Of a stretch of DNA of 12,503 bases, positions 7,368-12,503 are shown one piece after another. The position numbers and the translations under genes were made by a program. The DNA is from JAYWAM01 sp043782425 (GTDB lineage: Bacteria; Pseudomonadota; Gammaproteobacteria; Burkholderiales; Usitatibacteraceae), in assembly GCA_043782425.1 (NCBI GenBank), contig JAYWAM010000234.1:1-12503 (forward strand), in the 5' to 3' direction. The stretch's first letter is position 1. The number at the start of each line of letters is the position of its first letter. Under the pieces are notes generated by a model that saw only the letters and a program-made list of their open reading frames with translations, had not been told where the DNA came from and searched no databases.

Positions 7368-7373
7368 GCCGCC

Positions 7374-8684
7374 ATGCTACAAATCCAACTCACTGCTGCG
7401 CGTGTTCTGACAAGCGTGCTCGCCGGGAAAAATCTCAACGACACGCTAGACCGCGCGTTTGCTGCCTCGCCTGATCTCACGCAACAGCAACGCGCCGCGA
7501 CGCGCGAAGTTTGCTTCGATGCTCTGCGCCACTACGGCTTCTTGCGCGCACAATTGCGCGAGCTGATGAAGCATCCTGCAAAAGCGCCGCAAATCGAGGC
7601 GCTGCTGATTGTGGCCCTGGCGCAGCTCCAGTTTGGACGCGCCAAGGAATATGCTATTGTCGATCATGCTGTGCGCGCCACGCAACAACTCGGCGCAGTG
7701 CAGGCGAAAAGCCTGGTTAATGCCGTGCTGCGCAGTTGGCAGCGCCAGAAAAGCACTTTGCCCAAGCAGGTTCTAGCGCAGCCCGAGGCGCGCTACAATC
7801 TGCCAAAGTGGTGGCTGGATAAGCTAGCAATTCAGTATCCCGCAGACTGGCAAGCAATGGCGCAAAGCGCGCAGTTGCATCCGCCTCTCACGCTACGTGT
7901 TAATACGCGCCACGTTGCGCTAAAAGACCAGCAGGCGCGCCTTGAGGCGGCAGGGTTTGAGGTATTGCCCTTGGGGCTGACCGCCTTGAGCATTACCCCG
8001 CCGCGTCCCGTGAACGAAATTCCCGGATTTAGCGAGGGTGATGTTTCGGTGCAGGACGCCGGCGCGCAATACGCTGCCGCGTTTCTCGACGCCGCTGACG
8101 GCATGCGCGTGCTCGATGCCTGCGCGGCGCCGGGCGGCAAAACCGGGCATTTACTGGAACGCAACACGCTTGATCTGCTGGCGCTGGATAACGATGCGAC
8201 GCGAGTACAACGCATCGCATCCAATCTGGCCCGTCTCGGCCTCAATGCCACCCTGAAGACGTCGGACGCCACGGATGTCGATACCTGGTGGGACGGCAAG
8301 CCGTTCGAGCGCATTTTGCTCGATGTGCCGTGTTCGGGCGCCGGTGTTATCCGGCGTCATCCCGACATCAAGTGGCTGCGCCGCCCAGGTGATTTGCAAC
8401 AGTTTGCCGGGATTCAGTTGCGCCTGCTTGAATCGCTGTGGAATTGCCTGGCGAAGGGTGGTAAATTGTTGTATGCCACCTGCTCGGTATTTGAGGAAGA
8501 AAACGCCGGTGTCATCACGGCCTTCGTCAAGCGGACGCAGGAAGTAGGAAAACCAGCAACTAGAGTGACGCTCCCGATGGTGTCCCCGCAGACAGAGGAG
8601 CACTACCCGAGAATAAGAAACGGCCAACTCCTGCCCGATGATCACCACGACGGATTTTATTACGCATTGCTTGAGAAGGGCTGA
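7374..8684 (+). CDS. rsmB: 16S rRNA (cytosine-967-C5) methyltransferase RsmB
   Basis: Transfers a methyl group from S-adenosylmethionine to C5 of cytosine 967 (E. coli numbering) in 16S rRNA. The 436 residues match the usual length. The N-terminal NusB-like RNA-binding domain covers about 5-130 (FDALRHYGFLRAQL, AIVDHAVRATQQLG, LVNAVLRSW), followed by an RsmB-type middle segment (LPKWWLDKLAIQYP, LTLRVNT). The Rossmann methyltransferase domain has SAM motif I DACAAPGGKT (248-257), motif IV DVPCSGAGVIRRHPDIKW (317-334) with Cys320, and motif VI YATCSVFEEEN (367-377) with Cys370, the expected nucleophile. The NusB-like domain and HPDIKW separate it from RsmF. No Shine-Dalgarno precedes the ATG. 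It is the first gene of a plus-strand operon and overlaps the DUF4390 gene by 47 bp. Confidence 0.95.
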   Translation: MLQIQLTAARVLTSVLAGKNLNDTLDRAFAASPDLTQQQRAATREVCFDALRHYGFLRAQLRELMKHPAKAPQIEALLIVALAQLQFGRAKEYAIVDHAVRATQQLGAVQAKSLVNAVLRSWQRQKSTLPKQVLAQPEARYNLPKWWLDKLAIQYPADWQAMAQSAQLHPPLTLRVNTRHVALKDQQARLEAAGFEVLPLGLTALSITPPRPVNEIPGFSEGDVSVQDAGAQYAAAFLDAADGMRVLDACAAPGGKTGHLLERNTLDLLALDNDATRVQRIASNLARLGLNATLKTSDATDVDTWWDGKPFERILLDVPCSGAGVIRRHPDIKWLRRPGDLQQFAGIQLRLLESLWNCLAKGGKLLYATCSVFEEENAGVITAFVKRTQEVGKPATRVTLPMVSPQTEEHYPRIRNGQLLPDDHHDGFYYALLEKG

Positions 8685-9249
8685 ACGCTGGCGCGCTTGG
8701 GCGTTTGTCCGTGGCGTCCTGGCTACTCTTTGTCTTATGCTCGCCTTTGCTTCACCGGCCGCCGCCGAAGGCATCGTGGTCAGGAACGCCAAGTTCGAGC
8801 TTGCCGATGACACCTGGCAAGTATCTGCGGATTTTGACATCCACTTCACCCCCACCCTGCAAGAGGCCGTCAACCGCGGTGTGCCCTTGTATTTCATCAT
8901 CGAGTTTGAGGTGCGCCAGCCGCGCTGGTACTGGCGCGACAAAAAAAATATCGTCGCCACTCGTGAACGCCGTATTGCCTATGCGCCGCTTACGCAGCAA
9001 TACCGGCTTTCGGTGGGGAATTTTTCGCAGAACATCAGCGGCTTTGACGAGCTAAAGCGCCAGCTTTCGAGTTTGCGCGGCTGGGAAGTCAGCGCAAAGG
9101 ACAGTCTTAAGCCGGGCGAACAGTATGAGGCGTCGCTGCGCATGCGCCTCGATACATCGCAACTGCCGCGTCCTTTCCAGGTCAGCGTGGTCGCCTCACG
9201 CGATTGGACGCTGTCGTCCGACTGGTATCGCTGGAATGTTACGCCATGA
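8638..9249 (+). CDS. DUF4390 family secreted protein
   Basis: Predicted exported protein of 203 residues. A long basic N-region (LRRAERWRAWAFVRG), a hydrophobic core (about 27-38) and a Pro-Ala-Ala-Ala site suggest signal peptidase cleavage after about residue 43, giving a mature periplasmic protein of about 160 residues. The mature part shows the DUF4390 pattern: RNAKFELADDTWQVSADFDI, then LQEAVNRGVPLYFIIEFEV, RWYWRD (96-101), QYRLSV, and near the end LDTSQLPRPFQV and WTLSSDWY. Function is unknown; the family is commonly encoded just before ntrY in betaproteobacteria, suggesting a link with that kinase. The ATG at 8638 overlaps rsmB by 47 bp and lacks a clear ribosome site. A TTG at 8671 is possible, but later starts would destroy the signal peptide. 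Confidence 0.9.
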   Translation: MITTTDFITHCLRRAERWRAWAFVRGVLATLCLMLAFASPAAAEGIVVRNAKFELADDTWQVSADFDIHFTPTLQEAVNRGVPLYFIIEFEVRQPRWYWRDKKNIVATRERRIAYAPLTQQYRLSVGNFSQNISGFDELKRQLSSLRGWEVSAKDSLKPGEQYEASLRMRLDTSQLPRPFQVSVVASRDWTLSSDWYRWNVTP

Positions 9250-11387
9250 TACGGGCGCTGATATGGATTCTTGTTGCCGCAGGCGTCGCGCTGATTTTCC
9301 TGTTGTCGCGCGCCACTGCCAACACCACGCTATTCGAGCGCTACTACCCGTGGCTGCTGAACCTGGGCAGTGCAGTCGCGGTGGGACTGCTCATTCTGGT
9401 CGGCTATCAAATCCGTGTGCTGCGCAAAAAACTCAAGGAGCGCGTGTTCGGCTCCAAGCTCACGCTCAGGTTGATGGTGGTGTTCGCGCTCATGGCCACC
9501 ATTCCGGGGGGCTTGGTGTATGTGATTTCGTTGCAGTTTTTCGAGCGCAGTATCGAATCGTGGTTCAACGTGCGCGTCGACAAGGCGCTGGAAGGCGGCT
9601 TGAGTCTGGGCCGCAGCGCGATTGACGCGTCGCTTGCCGATCTGGGGCGCAAGGCCGTAACAATGGCTGCCAGCTTGACCGACAAAGCAGAGCACGAGAC
9701 ACAGCGGTTCGCGCAACTGCGCATCCGCTTTGCTGTCGAGGAGGCTGCACTGCTGAGTGAACAAGGCAGTCCCATCGTCTTTAGCGCAGAACGGCAAACC
9801 AGCCTGCTGCCGGATTTGCCCGCAGTGGCGCTGCTCAAGCAAAGCCAGCCGTACTACCGCGTTGTAGAAACCATTGCAGAGCGCGGCCTCTATCTGCGCG
9901 TTATCGTGCCAGTCGCCATTCATACAGGAGGCGATGAGACACTTTGGCTGCAATTATTACAGCCAGTGAATAAGCCGTTGGCGCAGGACGCGCAGATTGT
10001 CGAGGCGGGTTACCGCGACTATCAGGAACTGTCGCTGGCGCGCTCCGGACTGCAATGGATATTTCGGCTGACGCTGACGCTCGCGCTGCTGCTCACGCTG
10101 TTCTCCGCAATCGCCCTGTCGTTCCTGTTTTCGGAGCGGCTATCCGCTCCGCTCTCGGCGCTGGCTGAGAGCACGCGCGCCATTGCCAAGGGCGACTTCA
10201 GCAAGCTGAACCCGGTGAAAAGCCGCGATGAATTCGGCGTGCTCACGCAGTCTTTCAACACCATGACGCGCCAACTGGCCGATACCTCAGAGGTAGTGGT
10301 GCGCAATCAACAGCAGCTCGAAAACGCCAAGACCTATCTGGAAAGCATACTTGGCAATCTGACTTCCGGCGTAATCGCTACAGATCAGCGCTTTTACGCC
10401 AAGACCATCAACAGCGCCGCCAGCGAGATTCTCGGAGTTGACGCTGCCTTGCTTCATGGCCTGAAGCTTCCCGAATGGGGCACGGCGCAAGGCGCCACGG
10501 GCGCCAGCCTCGGGCCATTAATGGAAAAAATCGCTGCGCAATTTGCTACGGCCAGAGACAAGTCCTGGGAGTGTCAGATGGAGTACGCCCACTACGACGG
10601 TGCACGTACGCTGCTTGTGCGCGGCACGCGCCTGCCCGCGACTATCGATTCGGGCTTCGTGTTGGTGTTCGACGACATCACCCACTTGATTCAGGCGCAG
10701 CGCGACGCCGCGTGGGGCGAGGTCGCACGCCGCCTGGCGCACGAAATCAAGAACCCGCTAACGCCTATTCAACTCTCGGCCGAACGCTTGCAACATAAGC
10801 TTGCCGACAAACTGCCGCCCTCCGATGCCGAAATTCTCAGGCGCTCAACCAACACCATCGTCGCGCAGGTAAATGCGCTCAAAGGAATGGTGGACGACTT
10901 CAGCCTTTATGCGCGCAGTTCAAGGCTAAACGCCAGCGCAGTGGCGCTCAACGATCTGGTGCTTGAGGTGCTGGTGCTTTACGAGGCCATGCAAGTAACT
11001 TTTGAGACGCGACTCGCACCTGATTTGCCCGACATCATCGCCGACCCGGCCTTGATACGGCAAGTGCTGCACAATTTGATTCAAAATGCAGTTGATGCTT
11101 TGGCTGGAGCCGAGCAGCCACGTGTTGTGATCGCTTCGGCGTGCGTCGGGGATAACGTCGAGCTGTCGCTGACTGACAACGGCGCCGGCATAGCCGAAAG
11201 TATCGTGGGGCGCATCTTTGAACCCTATATCACAACCAAACCCAAGGGAACAGGGTTGGGGCTGGCGATAGTTAAAAAGATCGTTGACGAACATCACGGC
11301 AAGGTAACAGTCGAGAACGTAAAACCGCATGGGGCGAGTGTTTCGATTACACTGCCTGTGCCCATAGCGGCTTCAGTAGCAAAGTAA
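9246..11387 (+). CDS. ntrY: NtrY-type membrane sensor histidine kinase
   Basis: Sensor kinase of the NtrY/NtrX system, 713 residues from the ATG at 9246, which overlaps the DUF4390 stop (ATGA). A TTG at 9204 would add 14 residues but looks less likely. Spans lie at about 3-22, 34-56, 73-98 and 270-295; the last two flank a periplasmic sensor region of about 170 residues. Then come HAMP (about 296-345), PAS (about 360-480), and HisKA with the NtrY-type H-box EVARRLAHEIKNPLTPIQLS and phospho-acceptor His499. The HATPase domain has N-box LIQNAVDAL (Asn614), DNGAGI (644-649), IFEPYITTKPKGTGLGLAIV as F/G2 boxes, and an ordinary end. All kinase residues are intact. It should phosphorylate the downstream regulator. 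NtrY proteins are tied to nitrogen and redox or respiratory control; the signal here is unknown. Confidence 0.93.
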   Translation: MIRALIWILVAAGVALIFLLSRATANTTLFERYYPWLLNLGSAVAVGLLILVGYQIRVLRKKLKERVFGSKLTLRLMVVFALMATIPGGLVYVISLQFFERSIESWFNVRVDKALEGGLSLGRSAIDASLADLGRKAVTMAASLTDKAEHETQRFAQLRIRFAVEEAALLSEQGSPIVFSAERQTSLLPDLPAVALLKQSQPYYRVVETIAERGLYLRVIVPVAIHTGGDETLWLQLLQPVNKPLAQDAQIVEAGYRDYQELSLARSGLQWIFRLTLTLALLLTLFSAIALSFLFSERLSAPLSALAESTRAIAKGDFSKLNPVKSRDEFGVLTQSFNTMTRQLADTSEVVVRNQQQLENAKTYLESILGNLTSGVIATDQRFYAKTINSAASEILGVDAALLHGLKLPEWGTAQGATGASLGPLMEKIAAQFATARDKSWECQMEYAHYDGARTLLVRGTRLPATIDSGFVLVFDDITHLIQAQRDAAWGEVARRLAHEIKNPLTPIQLSAERLQHKLADKLPPSDAEILRRSTNTIVAQVNALKGMVDDFSLYARSSRLNASAVALNDLVLEVLVLYEAMQVTFETRLAPDLPDIIADPALIRQVLHNLIQNAVDALAGAEQPRVVIASACVGDNVELSLTDNGAGIAESIVGRIFEPYITTKPKGTGLGLAIVKKIVDEHHGKVTVENVKPHGASVSITLPVPIAASVAK

Positions 11388-11397
11388 CGAGGAACAC

Positions 11398-12503
11398 ATG
11401 GCGCCAAATCAAATCCTGGTTGTTGATGATGAAATCGGCATCCGCGAACTACTCTTTGAAATCCTTAAAGACGAAGGCTATAGCGTTCGTCTTGCGGAGA
11501 ATGCCTCGTCTGCGCGCGCCATCCGCAAGGAAGCGCGCCCTGACCTGGTATTGCTTGACATCTGGATGCCCGACACCGACGGCATCAGTCTGCTTAAGGA
11601 GTGGGCGCTCAGCGGGCAGCTCACTATGCCAGTGGTCATGATGTCGGGTCACGGCACGATTGAGTCGGCCATGGAAGCGACGCGCATCGGCGCATTCGAC
11701 TTCCTGGAAAAACCCATCAGCATGCCTAAGTTGCTTGCCACAGTGGGCAAGGCGCTGGCCGGTCGACGTGTTCTTACCAAGCCCGGGCTGTCGTTTGCTA
11801 ACTTGGGGCGCGCCAAGGTAATAATCGACATGCGTCAGCGTCTTGAGCAAGTCAGCCGTCTGAAAACGCCGGTGCTGCTCACCGGCGAGCCGGGCTGTGG
11901 CTTCGAGTTGTGCGCCAGAGTACTGCATCTGCGCAATACGCCGTGGCTTGCGCCTGCCGACCATGCCTGGCTGGCGGCAAATCCGTTCGAGCCGCTGGCT
12001 GCGGCGCGCGATGGCGTCCTGTTTTTACAGGACGTACACAGCTTATCGCGCGCCGAGCAGAAGGGCTTGTTGCAACTGATAGGAAAACTGGAAAAATTCA
12101 ATGTGCGCCTGGTGTGCACGACGTCGCAAGCGCTGGTTCCTATGGTCGAACAGGATAACTTCGAGGCGGCGCTATATAGCCAGATCAGCGGCCTGGCGTT
12201 GCGTGTGCCGTCGCTTAAAGAACACGCCGAAGACATCCCCGATCTGGCTAACGCCATATTGCTGCAATTGGTGGACGCCAATGAAGCGCCGCTGCGACAA
12301 TTTAATGTCGCCGCACTTAACGCTTTGCGCAACCTTGATTGGCCGGGAAATTTGCCGGTGCTGCAAAATGTAGTCAAGACACTTTCACTAACCTGTCTTG
12401 GGCAAGAGATCGGCGCTGATGACGTGGCGCGAGTGGCCAAGGAATTTGGTCTCGATGCCAGCGAGGGTCATGCAAGCCAGGCTGGCGTGCCGCTCGATTT
12501 GCC
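11398..12503 (+). CDS. ntrX: NtrX-type response regulator with degenerate AAA+ domain, partial
   Basis: Response regulator, open for 368 residues to the right edge; the C-terminal DNA-binding part is not seen. CGAGGA precedes the ATG, 10 bp after ntrY. The receiver (1-120) is intact: Asp10/Asp11, phospho-acceptor Asp54 in LLDIWMPD, Ser83 and Lys105 in EKP. The following NtrC-type AAA+ domain (about 138-345) is recognisable by LTGEPGCGFELCARVLH, GVLFLQD, PSLKEHAEDIPDLA and LDWPGN but has lost its key residues. Walker A lysine is Phe169, Walker B Asp-Glu is Gln211-Asp212, the FRED..YRL arginines are Glu256 and Gln262, and the sensor II arginine is Pro320. The GAFTGA-containing segment is absent. 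It probably acts as a phosphorylation-controlled regulator with sigma-70, or as a repressor, rather than as a sigma-54 activator. Codon use and frame look normal, so it is not a pseudogene. Confidence 0.85.
   Translation, partial: MAPNQILVVDDEIGIRELLFEILKDEGYSVRLAENASSARAIRKEARPDLVLLDIWMPDTDGISLLKEWALSGQLTMPVVMMSGHGTIESAMEATRIGAFDFLEKPISMPKLLATVGKALAGRRVLTKPGLSFANLGRAKVIIDMRQRLEQVSRLKTPVLLTGEPGCGFELCARVLHLRNTPWLAPADHAWLAANPFEPLAAARDGVLFLQDVHSLSRAEQKGLLQLIGKLEKFNVRLVCTTSQALVPMVEQDNFEAALYSQISGLALRVPSLKEHAEDIPDLANAILLQLVDANEAPLRQFNVAALNALRNLDWPGNLPVLQNVVKTLSLTCLGQEIGADDVARVAKEFGLDASEGHASQAGVPLDL

Larger units (their letters stand above)
7086..7373. other. Divergent intergenic region between the FimV-like gene and rsmB
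   Basis: This 288-bp stretch must hold promoters for both directions. On the rsmB side are a nested inverted repeat and a TACAAT box (listed separately). On the FimV-like side the only clear element is AGCAGG at 7095-7100 as ribosome site; I found no convincing -35/-10 pair. Several small inverted repeats could fold in a minus-strand leader: GGTGG/CCACC across 7147-7165, TTCGG/CCGAA across 7204-7222, and a UUCG-capped short stem near 7184-7193. They match no riboswitch I know. Frames are open across parts of it on both strands, but none shows a ribosome site or recognisable protein. Confidence 0.5.

Noticed and set aside
8151..8960. Minus-strand frame of 269 codons opposite rsmB and the DUF4390 gene
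   Set aside because: It lies antisense to two confidently identified genes, straddles their junction, and its translation shows no family motif.
9204..9245. Upstream extension of ntrY from a TTG codon at 9204
   Set aside because: The 14 extra residues precede a natural TM1 start. The ATG at 9246 forms an ATGA overlap with the DUF4390 stop, as at other junctions here.
9330..9953. Minus-strand frame of 207 codons opposite ntrY
   Set aside because: It is antisense to the well-supported kinase. Its His/Gln-rich composition is typical of a complementary-strand shadow.
11835..12440. Minus-strand frame of 201 codons opposite ntrX
   Set aside because: Ser/Cys/Arg-rich translation without motifs. 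The plus-strand frame continues the receiver-AAA+ architecture without interruption.
12018..12503. Possibility that ntrX is a decaying pseudogene
   Set aside because: There is no stop or frameshift over 368 codons, and the domain skeleton is kept while only active-site and loop elements are altered.

Overview
The window looks like ordinary chromosomal DNA of a betaproteobacterium, possibly near the Nitrosomonadales/Gallionellaceae; this placement is an inference from protein character and gene order. The strongest clue is the order rsmB, DUF4390 protein, NtrY-type kinase, NtrX-type regulator, with overlapping or very close junctions. Base composition looks even and fairly GC-rich. I see no rRNA, tRNA, insertion sequence, CRISPR array or phage gene.

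The left 7.1 kb is read on the minus strand. In transcription order from about 7085 down to 1 it holds: a FimV-like inner-membrane protein; a large protein with a C-terminal PilZ-like motif; a small protein with a basic, Arg-rich tail; then, after a 56-bp gap with a consensus TATAAT box, a Yip1-family membrane protein, a MacA/HlyD-type periplasmic adaptor, a MacB/LolD-type ABC ATPase and a MacB/FtsX-type permease cut by the left edge. Junctions are tight: 4-bp ATGA overlaps at adaptor/ATPase and ATPase/permease, a stop codon overlapping a Shine-Dalgarno at Yip1/adaptor, and near-overlap at PilZ-like/small protein. The first three genes suggest a c-di-GMP or envelope/pilus-related module. The last four suggest a MacAB-like exporter with an extra membrane partner. 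No outer-membrane channel gene is in view.

A divergent intergenic region (7086-7373) separates this from the right 5.1 kb, read on the plus strand: rsmB (16S rRNA m5C967 methyltransferase), a secreted DUF4390 protein, ntrY and ntrX. rsmB/DUF4390 overlap by 47 bp and DUF4390/ntrY by 4 bp, and ntrX follows 10 bp later, so this reads as one operon. A nested inverted repeat sits against the rsmB start and covers its best -10 box.

The most unusual feature is the NtrX-type regulator. Its receiver domain is intact, but its AAA+ domain has lost the Walker A lysine, the Walker B Asp-Glu pair, the arginine fingers, the sensor II arginine and the whole GAFTGA region. It should not hydrolyse ATP or activate sigma-54 in the usual way. 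The gene runs off the right edge, so its DNA-binding end is not visible.
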